This document shows, in pieces, positions 19,401 to 27,019 of a DNA stretch of 64,000 bases. The notes beneath the pieces are model-generated. The model worked only from the letters and a program-made list of their open reading frames with translations, was not told the DNA's origin and ran no database searches. Where the stretch lies: contig JAFEAJ010000019.1 of assembly GCA_018266455.1 (NCBI GenBank), positions 1 to 64,000 on the forward strand. Reading direction: 5' to 3'. Positions within the stretch are counted from its first letter, which is position 1, and each line of letters opens with the position of its first letter. The position numbers were made by a program, and so were the translations under genes. Source of the stretch: Bacteroidota bacterium (GTDB lineage: Bacteria; Bacteroidota; Bacteroidia; Chitinophagales; Chitinophagaceae).

Positions 19401-20267
19401 ATGTCAAAACCCATTGTTTTAGTAACAGGCGCCAACGGGCAGCTTGGCCAAGAAATACAGGCAGCCTCTCCATTTTATCCTGGGCTTGAATTTATATTTC
19501 TTTCACGCTCCGATTTAGCCATTACTGATCAGGCAAAAGTGAGGGCAGCTTTTGAGAAATCACATCCTTCTTTTTGCATTAATTGTGCAGCTTATACAGC
19601 TGTTGATAAAGCCGAGTCTGATAAAGAAACCGCATTTGGGGTCAATGCTGAAGCAGTTGGCTATTTGGCTGCTGTATGCAGGTTATTCAATACAAAGTTT
19701 ATCCATATTTCCACAGATTATGTTTTTGATGGCAATTCTCCATCTGCATTGAAAGAAGATGACCCAAAAGCGCCAATCAATGTTTACGGAGCTTCTAAGT
19801 TAAAAGGCGAGGAGCTTGCAATGAAAGAAAATGGCCAAACCGTCATTATTCGCACATCTTGGGTATATTCAAGTTTCGGCAATAATTTTGTAAAGACCAT
19901 GATGAAACTGATGAGAGAAAGAGAATCCATCAACGTAGTTAATGACCAAATTGGATCGCCCACTTATGCTTATGACCTGGCAAAAGATATATTAAACATT
20001 GCCAGCAGCCGGGAATTTGTTCCTGGTATTTATCATTATAGCAATGATGGAGAAATCAGTTGGTACGATTTTGCTGTGGCGATAAAGCAAGCAATAGAAA
20101 GCAACTGCAAAGTATACCCAATCCCTTCTTCAAAATACCCCACCCCTGCAAAAAGACCTCACTATTCTTTATTGGACAAAACAAAAATCTGTGCTACATA
20201 TCATGTGCAGCTAAAAGAATGGAAAGAAAGCCTGCTATTGTGCATTAGCAAAATGCAGGGCTTGTAG
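19401..20267 (+). CDS. rfbD: dTDP-4-dehydrorhamnose reductase
   Basis: Final step of dTDP-L-rhamnose synthesis, reducing dTDP-4-keto-rhamnose with NAD(P)H. The 288-residue protein begins MSKPIVLVTGANGQLGQEI with the Rossmann glycine motif, then has INCAAYTAVDKAESD, HISTDYVFDGNS, the catalytic YGASKLKGEE (YxxxK) and RTSWVYSSFGNNFVKTM. An upstream in-frame start exists inside rfbC but gives an N-terminus unlike the family, so the ATG at 19401 is used. It is the last gene of the nucleotide-sugar operon. The rhamnose set in the window lacks rfbA. Confidence 0.95.
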   Translation: MSKPIVLVTGANGQLGQEIQAASPFYPGLEFIFLSRSDLAITDQAKVRAAFEKSHPSFCINCAAYTAVDKAESDKETAFGVNAEAVGYLAAVCRLFNTKFIHISTDYVFDGNSPSALKEDDPKAPINVYGASKLKGEELAMKENGQTVIIRTSWVYSSFGNNFVKTMMKLMRERESINVVNDQIGSPTYAYDLAKDILNIASSREFVPGIYHYSNDGEISWYDFAVAIKQAIESNCKVYPIPSSKYPTPAKRPHYSLLDKTKICATYHVQLKEWKESLLLCISKMQGL

Positions 20268-20328
20268 CATAATATGCCCTCAATAAATTCTATTTAATTA
20301 ATTTTGAAGAGAAGATGAGAAAGTAAAT

Positions 20329-20577
20329 TTAATTCGCTACGTTCTTATTTTTTTCTGAAGAATTTCTAATCTCTATGATCCTGGCTTCGTCCTTGCCATA
20401 GAGCAGTTCAGCATTCAAATCAAGCATGTCATTCTCTAACTTATAAATTCTTTTTTGCATTCTATTGGTTTTGCGAGTGCCAAACCAATACCCAACACTA
20501 AAAAAAGCAGCGATGACTGCAAACACCTCCAGCGCATTAAATTGCAATGCCTGAAGAATCGTTACAATTGTTTCCAT
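20329..20577 (-). CDS. Small membrane protein with C-terminal coiled coil, unknown function
   Basis: The 82-residue product, starting METIVTILQALQF, has one transmembrane segment (VFAVIAAFFSVGYWFG) and a basic, helical tail (RKTNRMQKRIYKLENDMLDLNAELL) likely to form a coiled coil on the cytoplasmic side. I do not recognise a family. An upstream extension of 17 codons is open, but MSSFRLIENPIPYKSES adds nothing sensible before the helix. It is convergent with rfbD at a distance of about 60 bases. Base composition is more A+T rich than its neighbours. A scaffold or accessory role for envelope polysaccharide enzymes would be speculation. Confidence 0.55.
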   Translation of the reverse strand: METIVTILQALQFNALEVFAVIAAFFSVGYWFGTRKTNRMQKRIYKLENDMLDLNAELLYGKDEARIIEIRNSSEKNKNVAN

Positions 20578-20784
20578 GGATTCTGATTTATAAGGAATTG
20601 GATTTTCAATTAACCTAAAACTACTCAATAAGATCGAGTGTTACAAGGTAATAATACCAAATACAGAAGACACCAAATATTAAATTTGTTCCTTCTTATA
20701 TGCTATAAACGAACTGAATATGAATTTATTTTGCTTTAAAGGGGAGTAAAATATAAAAATTTTCAGGAGAAGATGGCCAACAAC

Positions 20785-20828
20785 AATGGCACAAACCGGG
20801 TTTATTGATTTTACAGGTTTGTGCCATT
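20785..20828 (-). terminator. Hairpin downstream of the 57-residue membrane protein gene
   Basis: A perfect 13-base inverted repeat (AATGGCACAAACC and GGTTTGTGCCATT) with an 18-base loop lies 35 bases after the stop of the small gene at 20863. The sequence after the stem on the minus strand is TG-rich rather than a clean U run, so it may be a terminator or simply a transcript-stabilising stem. Confidence 0.5.
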
Positions 20829-20862
20829 AACAATTTGTTTTTTCATGATTAAGGAATTGATT

Positions 20863-21036
20863 TTATAAGCTCATTTTTCTGTTCCCGAGAACATTTACCA
20901 GTAGCGAGGCCGTCAAATAGCTCGCTATTGTCAGCAAAGCTGAAGCATAAAATTGTGAGCTTGAAAAAAGCTTATAACTTACAATTCCCATAATAACCAT
21001 CGAAACGATTGATGTGATGGCAAAGAGCGTTTTCAT
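20863..21036 (-). CDS. Small two-helix membrane protein, 57 residues
   Basis: A short open frame beginning MKTLFAITSIVSMVIMGIVS and ending LLVNVLGNRKMSL. Two hydrophobic helices (residues about 4-20 and 31-50) are joined by a polar turn (YKLFSSSQF), a hairpin topology with both ends probably cytoplasmic. The distribution of hydrophobic residues and the positive C-terminal end look like a real membrane protein rather than a chance frame. A 13-base hairpin follows the stop. No family is recognised and no ribosome binding site is evident. It lies in an otherwise empty A+T-rich stretch between the 82-residue protein and cbpM. Confidence 0.5.
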   Translation of the reverse strand: MKTLFAITSIVSMVIMGIVSYKLFSSSQFYASALLTIASYLTASLLVNVLGNRKMSL

Positions 21037-21291
21037 GTTTTTAAAGTTTTAAGGTTCCAAAAATTTTTTAAAGGCCAATTGCATATAATAGACCTGAAAT
21101 TATTCTGCAGGTTTAATGAAAGGGTAGCTATAAGGGTTTTCGGAAAATGCAGGAATATTAAAGCGCTCAGCGAAAAGAAAGGTTTGATTGCTTCGAAATA
21201 AATTTAGCGCTGTGGGAATTTAGAAAGCCCATCTCCGGGCACTTCGGAATGTGTTGCCATTTTCAAGCCTCGTGTTCTATAGGATAAATGA

Positions 21292-21588
21292 TTACAAATT
21301 TTTGTAGGCGTTTAATTTGTTCCTGAGCATTATTATTTCTTCATGCATGTCATCCATTTGTTGAAGCAGGTTTGCAATGGCTTCTATGCCCTCAAGGTTA
21401 ATATCCAGATCCTGGTGCAACCTTGTCAATTGTTCAAGTTTAGGAAGATCGCGGTCATGTATATATAAAGCTTGTTCTATAGTGGTCACTTCGATCAGGT
21501 CATAATGCTGTAATGTTTCAATAAAAGAAAGCTGAAGGCTATGGCCCGTACAGAAATCCTTCAGTGGAATCAAATTTTCAGTTTGCAT
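21292..21588 (-). CDS. cbpM: Chaperone modulator CbpM
   Basis: The 98-residue protein resembles CbpM, a small MerR-like helical protein that binds the J-domain of CbpA and inhibits it. It starts MQTENLIPLKDFCTGHSL, has an HTH-like N-terminal half with LSFIETLQHYDLIEV and IHDRDLPKLEQLTRLHQDLDINLEGIEAI, then a C-terminal coiled coil (LLQQMDDMHEEIIMLRNKL). It starts eight bases after the stop of cbpA on the same strand, the usual arrangement of the pair. The length agrees with the family, and the neighbour makes the call firm. Confidence 0.88.
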   Translation of the reverse strand: MQTENLIPLKDFCTGHSLQLSFIETLQHYDLIEVTTIEQALYIHDRDLPKLEQLTRLHQDLDINLEGIEAIANLLQQMDDMHEEIIMLRNKLNAYKNL

Positions 21589-21596
21589 GCTTTTGA

Positions 21597-22499
21597 TTAT
21601 TTTGTTTGCAGCTTTGACAATTCAGTAAAAAGCTCCTTTTGTCTTGTGCTCAGGCTTGTAGGCAATTTAACATTATAGACAATAAAAAGGTCGCCAAAAT
21701 TCCCTTCGCTTTTATATACTGGAAACCCTTTCCCTCTCAACCTGATTTTTGTTCCATTTTGTGTTTCAGGGTTTATTTTCAGTTTCACCTTCCCGCCCAT
21801 GGTATCGATGGTTACTTCACCACCTAACAATGCGGTGTACAAATCAATATCAGCAGTAGTATACAAATCGTTCCCATCGCGCTTGAATTTTGTATTGTTG
21901 ATAATGGCGAAAGTAATGTACAAATCGCCATTAGGGCCTCCATTGACCCCGGGGCCGCCATGCCCTTTCAGTTTAATTTTCTGCCCGTTTTCGACACCAG
22001 CAGGTATAGTGATCCGCAAATTTTTCCCATCAACCGCTAAGGTTTGCTGATGAGCAGAATAAGCATCTGTTAAGTTGAGCTGCAGCTCGGCATTGTAATC
22101 CTGTCCCCGATACTTTGTTTGAGGGCCTCCACGGCCGCTCTTCATACCTCCGAATAAGGACTCGAAGAAATCTGAAAATTGCCCTTCGTCAAAATCTCCT
22201 GAAAAGTTTTGCGCCCCGGCATTTCCAAAATGTTGGTGCGAAGAAGATTGCCTGGCTTTTTCAAATTGTTCCGCATGTTTCCAGTCTTTTCCATATTCAT
22301 CATACTTCTTTCTCTTTTCCGGGTCGCTCAGTACTTCATTGGCTTCATTTATTTGCTGGAACAATTTATGCGCTTCTTTATTATTAGGGTTCAGGTCCGG
22401 GTGATGTTTCCTGGCGAGCTTCCTGTAAGCTTTTTTTATGTCATCCTGAGAAGCACCTTTTCCAATACCTAATATTTTATAATAATCGACAAAGTCCAT
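21597..22499 (-). CDS. cbpA: CbpA-type DnaJ-class co-chaperone
   Basis: A 300-residue J-domain protein without a zinc-finger domain, like E. coli CbpA, a co-chaperone of DnaK that also binds curved DNA. The J-domain at residues 4-70 has [20 protein letters not shown] and the HPD motif in [11 protein letters not shown] Gly/Phe-rich linker ([18 protein letters not shown]) follows, then two C-terminal beta domains with [21 protein letters not shown] and a matching second half with LRGKGFPVY. The ATG ending at 22499 is chosen because 33 upstream codons do not fit the J-domain start. A TAAATTTG -7-like box lies 20 bases upstream, but a matching -33 box is missing. Confidence 0.92.
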   Translation of the reverse strand: MDFVDYYKILGIGKGASQDDIKKAYRKLARKHHPDLNPNNKEAHKLFQQINEANEVLSDPEKRKKYDEYGKDWKHAEQFEKARQSSSHQHFGNAGAQNFSGDFDEGQFSDFFESLFGGMKSGRGGPQTKYRGQDYNAELQLNLTDAYSAHQQTLAVDGKNLRITIPAGVENGQKIKLKGHGGPGVNGGPNGDLYITFAIINNTKFKRDGNDLYTTADIDLYTALLGGEVTIDTMGGKVKLKINPETQNGTKIRLRGKGFPVYKSEGNFGDLFIVYNVKLPTSLSTRQKELFTELSKLQTK

Positions 22500-22567
22500 T
22501 AAATGATATTTTAACTGTGCAAATTTAAAGCGATTTTGCCATGTGAGGGCCAGTTGGCAAAACGAAA

Positions 22568-22599
22568 AATGCCAGGGATCAAATCTGGTCCCTGGCATT
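22568..22599 (-). terminator. Rho-independent terminator after the PNPOx-like gene
   Basis: A perfect 11-base inverted repeat (AATGCCAGGGA and TCCCTGGCATT) with a 10-base loop is followed on the minus strand by TTTCG. It lies 25 bases past the stop of the gene at 22625 and just upstream of cbpA, separating the two units. Confidence 0.85.
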
Positions 22600-22624
22600 A
22601 AAGTTTAAGGTTTTGGGCTAAATG

Positions 22625-23119
22625 CTAGTTCGAAAAGGAGTTCTTAAAATAAAAGCTTGTGTTGTTATATTGAGGGAACAGGTTCGTAAAAAAGCTTTTT
22701 TTGTTTTTAGACACCGCATCATTTTCTGCGGGAGTTACAAAATAATCGGCCTGTTCAATCTCAACTTTTACGGCAGCCATTTGTTTATTTTTCAAGCATT
22801 TTTTGATTTCGCGCATATCTTTTGAAAAAGGCATCTCCTCTTGCTTGTCGAAAATTGTTGCTCTCCCCTGCACTTTCACATAATGGTTAACACCTTTCTT
22901 GAAGAAATCTAGCTTGCAATGAAAATTTTTATCAAGCAAATCAATGTACTCCGCAGGTTTGCTGATGATGAACCAGATATTCCCTGCTTCATCTACCTGG
23001 ATGTTATTGACCAGGTAATTAGGGATATTCAACAAGGACCCTGTTTCAGGAAAAAACAATGCTGTTTTTAGCTCCTGAATTTTTTGCTGGATAAAACTGA
23101 TAGGATTTTTCTTACTCAT
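22625..23119 (-). CDS. Pyridoxamine 5'-phosphate oxidase-like (general stress protein 26-like) FMN-binding protein
   Basis: The 164-residue protein has the split-barrel pattern of the PNPOx-like superfamily: a helical N-terminus (PISFIQQKIQELKTALFF), then strands with IPNYLVNNIQVDEAGNIWFIISKP, CKLDFFKKGVNHYVKVQGRATIFD, and VKVEIEQADYFVTP. This layout resembles general stress protein 26 and related flavin-binding proteins. The FMN-binding residues are not certain by eye, and the sequence is divergent, so the function is unknown. Lys and Asn are frequent. The gene stands alone between cbpA and ahcY and has its own terminator. Confidence 0.65.
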   Translation of the reverse strand: MSKKNPISFIQQKIQELKTALFFPETGSLLNIPNYLVNNIQVDEAGNIWFIISKPAEYIDLLDKNFHCKLDFFKKGVNHYVKVQGRATIFDKQEEMPFSKDMREIKKCLKNKQMAAVKVEIEQADYFVTPAENDAVSKNKKSFFTNLFPQYNNTSFYFKNSFSN

Positions 23120-23314
23120 AGTCTTGGCGATTTGCTATAAGGGGGTCAATAACGATACCAGCAAAAACGGGGTTTGAGAATAAGTGGTTTATGATGTTAT
23201 CCACACAATAAGTTTCCAATTGAGGGAATCGCTGTTCCCAAATTTCTTTTTCATATAAAGCTGCCCGGTTCCCGATTGCCAGATTAAATCATTGAAGCCG
23301 GGTTTTAGGAATAA

Positions 23315-23341
23315 AAAAGCTCTTCCAGAGGAAGAGCTTTT
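23315..23341 (-). terminator. Rho-independent terminator of ahcY
   Basis: A 12-base inverted repeat (AAAAGCTCTTCC and GGAAGAGCTTTT) with a three-base loop lies 20 bases after the ahcY stop. On the minus strand the stem runs into a U-rich stretch (TTTTTTATTCC). A textbook intrinsic terminator. Confidence 0.9.
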
Positions 23342-23360
23342 GCTTGATTTATTTTTAAGA

Positions 23361-24686
23361 TTAGTACCTGTAATGTTCAGGTTTAAAGGGGCCATTCTTC
23401 TGGATGTTAAGATAGCCTGCCTGATCATCGGTCAGTTCATCCAGTTCAACGCCAATTTTCCCAAGGTGAAGGCGTGCCACTTTTTCGTCAAGATGCTTTG
23501 GGAGAACATAAACCTTATTTTCATATTTACTGTGATTGCTCCACAGCTCAATTTGTGCCAGGGTTTGATTAGAAAAAGAATTGCTCATTACAAATGAAGG
23601 ATGCCCGGTTGCGCATCCAAGGTTAACAAGGCGGCCTTCAGCAAGAACAATAACATCTTTGCCTTCAATAGTGTATAAATCAACCTGTGGTTTTATAATG
23701 TTCTTGGTGCTGCCATAATTTTTATTTAGCCAGGCCATATCAATTTCAATGTCGAAATGCCCGATATTGCACACAATGGCTTTGTCTTTCATTAACCTGA
23801 AATGCTTTTCAGTGATGAGGTCGCGGCAGCCTGAAGCGGTGACAATGATGTCAGCTTCTTTAACCGCATCAATCATCTTCTTTACTTCAAACCCATCCAT
23901 AGCAGCCTGCAATGCACAGATGGGGTCGATTTCCGTAACAATCACCCGGCAGCCCGCGCCTTTTAATGAAGCCGCAGAGCCTTTGCCTACATCGCCATAC
24001 CCCCCCACAACAGCAACTTTTCCAGCCATCATTACGTCAGTAGCACGGCGTATGGCATCAACAAGGCTTTCTTTGCAGCCGTATTTGTTATCAAATTTCG
24101 ATTTCGTTACAGAATCGTTCACATTAATAGCCGGAACAGGCAGGGTGCCTTTTTCCATTCTTTCATACAAACGGTGAACACCTGTTGTTGTTTCTTCGCT
24201 CAATCCTTTTACGTATTGTATCAATTCGGGGTATTTATCGAACACCATATTTGTCAAATCACCGCCATCATCAAGTATCATGTTCAATGGCCTTTCAGTG
24301 CTTCCAAAAAACAAAGTCTGTTCAATGCACCAGTCTGCTTCTTCCAAAGTTTGCCCTTTCCATGCAAACACGCCAACACCTGCTGCAGCAACAGCAGCGG
24401 CAGCCTGGTCCTGTGTAGAGAAAATGTTGCATGAGCTCCAACGAACTTCCGCTCCCAACTCGATCAGCGTTTCAATCAATACAGCAGTTTGTATGGTCAT
24501 GTGCAGACAGCCCGCAATGCGTGCGCCTTTCAATGGCTTTTGCTTGCCATATTCAGCGCGAATGGCCATCAGCCCTGGCATTTCTGCTTCAGCCAATTTG
24601 ATTTCTTTGCGGCCCCATTCTGCAAGGCCCATATCTTTTACCTTGTAAGGAAGGCCCAGGTCAGCTTTTGTTTTTACGTTTGACAT
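23361..24686 (-). CDS. ahcY: Adenosylhomocysteinase
   Basis: Splits S-adenosylhomocysteine to adenosine and homocysteine with bound NAD, clearing the product inhibitor of SAM methyltransferases. The 441-residue protein has [20 protein letters not shown], the [13 protein letters not shown] segment, [16 protein letters not shown] with the active-site Lys and Asp, the NAD motif [30 protein letters not shown] and the C-terminal FKPEHYRY tail that reaches into the NAD site of the neighbouring subunit. It is complete. It lacks the 40-residue insert found in some bacterial homologues. The gene is divergent from an Lrp-type regulator, which may control it. Queuosine synthesis does not make SAH, so the main source is methylation. 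Confidence 0.96.
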   Translation of the reverse strand: MSNVKTKADLGLPYKVKDMGLAEWGRKEIKLAEAEMPGLMAIRAEYGKQKPLKGARIAGCLHMTIQTAVLIETLIELGAEVRWSSCNIFSTQDQAAAAVAAAGVGVFAWKGQTLEEADWCIEQTLFFGSTERPLNMILDDGGDLTNMVFDKYPELIQYVKGLSEETTTGVHRLYERMEKGTLPVPAINVNDSVTKSKFDNKYGCKESLVDAIRRATDVMMAGKVAVVGGYGDVGKGSAASLKGAGCRVIVTEIDPICALQAAMDGFEVKKMIDAVKEADIIVTASGCRDLITEKHFRLMKDKAIVCNIGHFDIEIDMAWLNKNYGSTKNIIKPQVDLYTIEGKDVIVLAEGRLVNLGCATGHPSFVMSNSFSNQTLAQIELWSNHSKYENKVYVLPKHLDEKVARLHLGKIGVELDELTDDQAGYLNIQKNGPFKPEHYRY

Positions 24687-24773
24687 GATTTGTTTTTTAA
24701 AGAATTGAAATGTTCAAATAACAGGAAGGCAAAGCTAACAATGAAGAACAAAATATCATAATTTATTCCTATT

Positions 24774-24813
24774 TTTAGAACATAGTTTCATAATTTGTTA
24801 ACTATTTAGAACA
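24774..24813. promoter_or_regulatory. Direct repeats in the ahcY-lrp divergent spacer
   Basis: TTTAGAACA occurs at 24774-24782 and again at 24805-24813, 31 bases apart (about three helical turns), in the 139-base A+T-rich spacer between the divergent ahcY and Lrp-family genes. The spacing suits binding of an oligomeric regulator on one face of the DNA. Autoregulation is inferred only. Confidence 0.3.
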
Positions 24814-24825
24814 AACCTATATTTT

Positions 24826-25320
24826 ATGCCAGAAAAAAATGCGCAAAAAGAAAATCCTGCTGTTTTCCATATTGATGGTAAAGACCGTGCCATATTGCAA
24901 TTGCTGCAAGAGAACGGCAAGAGGACGGTGAGGGAAATTGCCCACCTGGTGCACCTCAGCACAACGCCTGTGCACGAACGCATCAAGCGCATGGAAGATG
25001 CGGGGGTGATCAGGCAATATGCTGCACTAGTAGATCACTCGAAAGTTGGCAAAGGGCTGATGATAATTTGTTACGTATCGTTAAAAGAGCACAACAAAAA
25101 ATCCGGTGCAAAATTCATAAAGCTGATTAATGAATTAAAGGAAGTGATAGAATGTTACAACATTTCCGGAGAATTCGATTTCATGCTGAAAGTGATTGTC
25201 GAAAACATGGATGCCTATTATGATTTTCATGTGAACAAGTTGAGCCAGGCAGAGAACATCGGGCAATTACAAAGCACGTTTGTAATGGGGGTGATCAAAC
25301 AAACCCACCAGTTGATTTGA
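24826..25320 (+). CDS. Lrp/AsnC-family transcriptional regulator
   Basis: A 164-residue DNA-binding regulator. After a short charged leader, residues about 13-75 form the winged helix-turn-helix (DRAILQLLQENGKRTVREIA then HLSTTPVHERIKRMEDAGVI), and the rest is the ligand-binding RAM/ACT domain (KGLMIICYVSLKEH, ECYNISGEFDFMLKVIVENM, QLQSTFVMGVIK). It contains the family's typical GEFDFMLKV and STFVMG segments. It is divergent from ahcY, and the shared spacer carries direct repeats that could be its operator. The ligand is unknown; amino acids such as leucine or methionine-cycle compounds are the likeliest. The convergent Nudix gene ends 35 bases downstream. Confidence 0.93.
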   Translation: MPEKNAQKENPAVFHIDGKDRAILQLLQENGKRTVREIAHLVHLSTTPVHERIKRMEDAGVIRQYAALVDHSKVGKGLMIICYVSLKEHNKKSGAKFIKLINELKEVIECYNISGEFDFMLKVIVENMDAYYDFHVNKLSQAENIGQLQSTFVMGVIKQTHQLI

Positions 25321-25355
25321 AATGTGCTACCCAAGATAAAGATTGCCGTTTTGCC

Positions 25356-25814
25356 TTAATAATTCTCTTTCACCATCCTGGCCACTACCTTATCAATGGG
25401 CAGGGTAACTTTTTCGTCAGAGAAATCTTGCCAATCAATAAACCGGAAAGTTTCTGTTTCCTTTTTTTGCTCGTAAACTTTTAATTCACGTTCATCGAAA
25501 TCAAAAGGCTTGATGCGCAGGGGAGCTTTGATTGGCTCAAGGGCTTCGGCAAAATAATAGATGGAAATAATCTGGTGCTCCGGGTTAAAAGCGCTCATCT
25601 GGAAGAAATCTGTGGTATAAATGTGGCCGGCAATCTTTACTTTCAGGTCCATTTCTTCTTTGAATTCTCTTTTCAGGCAATCCCGTGTGCCCTCTCCAAA
25701 TTCAAGCCCGCCTCCGGGAAATTTAGTGTAATAGCTTCCTCGTATGTATTCATCACTTACCAACACTTTTTTATTTTCCCCGAACAGTATGCCGTAAACG
25801 CGGATGTTGAACAT
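25356..25814 (-). CDS. Nudix hydrolase
   Basis: The 152-residue protein has the Nudix box as GGLEFGEGTRDCLKREFKEE, followed by MDL, which fits G-x5-E-x7-REUxEE with the usual Gly two residues later replaced by Asp. The metal-binding Glu residues of REFKEE are intact. The N-terminal part (FNIRVYGILFGENKKVLVSDEY) and the strand TDFFQMSAFNPEHQIISIYYFAE are typical of the family. Substrates of Nudix enzymes vary widely (nucleoside diphosphates linked to other groups), and the sequence does not decide. It is convergent with the Lrp gene. No operon partner is seen. Confidence 0.88.
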   Translation of the reverse strand: MFNIRVYGILFGENKKVLVSDEYIRGSYYTKFPGGGLEFGEGTRDCLKREFKEEMDLKVKIAGHIYTTDFFQMSAFNPEHQIISIYYFAEALEPIKAPLRIKPFDFDERELKVYEQKKETETFRFIDWQDFSDEKVTLPIDKVVARMVKENY

Positions 25815-26050
25815 AGCTGTGATTTTGTTTCCAGATTATTGTTTCGCCTTATCCTTTCCAATCACCATATTCATCAAAAAATTATAAGCCTATCGCAAAA
25901 GCAAGAATATTTTATACTATGCCTCAACGAACTCTTGAAAAGTCGCTCTTTTTTCACTTTTGTGCAGTGCCTTTGTTCAAAATTGGAGTTTTGAAATGGG
26001 TCATCGCTTCCTATACCTGCAGATCCTCACATTTGCATTATTCTTTGGTT

Positions 26051-26836
26051 TCACGGCTCAAGTTCTATATCCCCTTCATATACTTTCTCTGCCGGCCCGC
26101 AAAGCCAGATGTTCTGGTATATCCCTTCATCAATTCGGTCGTACTTCACTGTTAGCTTGCCGCCTTTAGTAGTTACAGTAACATGGTTGTAGCCTACATC
26201 ATTATGGTAAAATACCAAAGCGCTTGCTGTAACGCCTGTCCCGCACGACAATGTTTCATCCTCCACTCCGCGCTCATAGGTGCGGACGACAATTTCATCT
26301 GGCCCTTTCTCTTCCACAAAGTTCACATTGACTCCTTCTTTTGTGAACGCTTTGCTATAGCGTATTTCCATCCCTTTATGGAGCACATCATAATCCATCA
26401 CATCGCTTACCATTTTTACATAGTGCGGCGACCCGGTATCAAGGATAAAATCACCTTCATATTCCTTAATCCCGCCCACATCTTTCATTTTAAGGTTTAT
26501 GATTTCCCCATCAATCTCTGCTTCATGTTCTCCATCAACAGCAATAAAAAAATATGTGCTTTTATGGATCCCTAAATCGTTGGCAAATTTCACCATGCAC
26601 CTTCCGCCATTGCCGCACATTGTGCTTTCCCGCCCATCGGAATTATAATATTTCATTTCAAAATCATAACCTGTTCTTGGATTAAGCAGCATGAGCCCGT
26701 CGGCGCCAATCCCAAAACGGCGGCTGCACAAAAATTTTATTTTTTCTGTTGGCAAATTTGTAATGCGCCAGTTACGGTTGTCGATAATAATAAAATCGTT
26801 CCCCGTTCCCTGGTATTTGTAAAAATGGATATTCAA
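26051..26836 (-). CDS. dapF: Diaminopimelate epimerase
   Basis: Interconverts LL- and meso-diaminopimelate for lysine and peptidoglycan. The 261-residue protein starts MNIHFYKYQGTGNDFIIID, and both catalytic cysteines are present: C74 in STMCGNGGRC and C198 in LSCGTGVTA. FGIGADGLM and the GxGVNVNFVE-like segment (EGVNVNFVEEKG) are also typical. The length is close to the usual 260-280. The gene stands alone with about 240 bases of empty sequence on the downstream side and a 183-base spacer to the divergent S9 peptidase gene. Presence of this enzyme suggests meso-diaminopimelate peptidoglycan, as in other Bacteroidota. Confidence 0.96.
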   Translation of the reverse strand: MNIHFYKYQGTGNDFIIIDNRNWRITNLPTEKIKFLCSRRFGIGADGLMLLNPRTGYDFEMKYYNSDGRESTMCGNGGRCMVKFANDLGIHKSTYFFIAVDGEHEAEIDGEIINLKMKDVGGIKEYEGDFILDTGSPHYVKMVSDVMDYDVLHKGMEIRYSKAFTKEGVNVNFVEEKGPDEIVVRTYERGVEDETLSCGTGVTASALVFYHNDVGYNHVTVTTKGGKLTVKYDRIDEGIYQNIWLCGPAEKVYEGDIELEP

Positions 26837-27019
26837 ATCTTATAAATATTGATGATAAAAATTAACGCAAGCTGCTTTCCATTCAACAGCATGAAAAATA
26901 AAGGCTATCCAAAAATACTATAAACCGGGCTGAATGAACACATATTAAGATAGTATATTCAAAAATATATGTTTACGAAAGACTGTTGCGTTAATTTTAA
27001 TCGAATAAATTAATGGTGT

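Noticed and set aside
23189..23428. Minus-strand frame between ahcY and the PNPOx-like gene
   Set aside because: It covers the ahcY terminator and the end of ahcY in another frame. No family pattern.
24730..24737. TAGCTTTG box upstream of ahcY
   Set aside because: An exact -7 match, but no -33 TTTG at 19-21 bases. Left as a possible promoter only.
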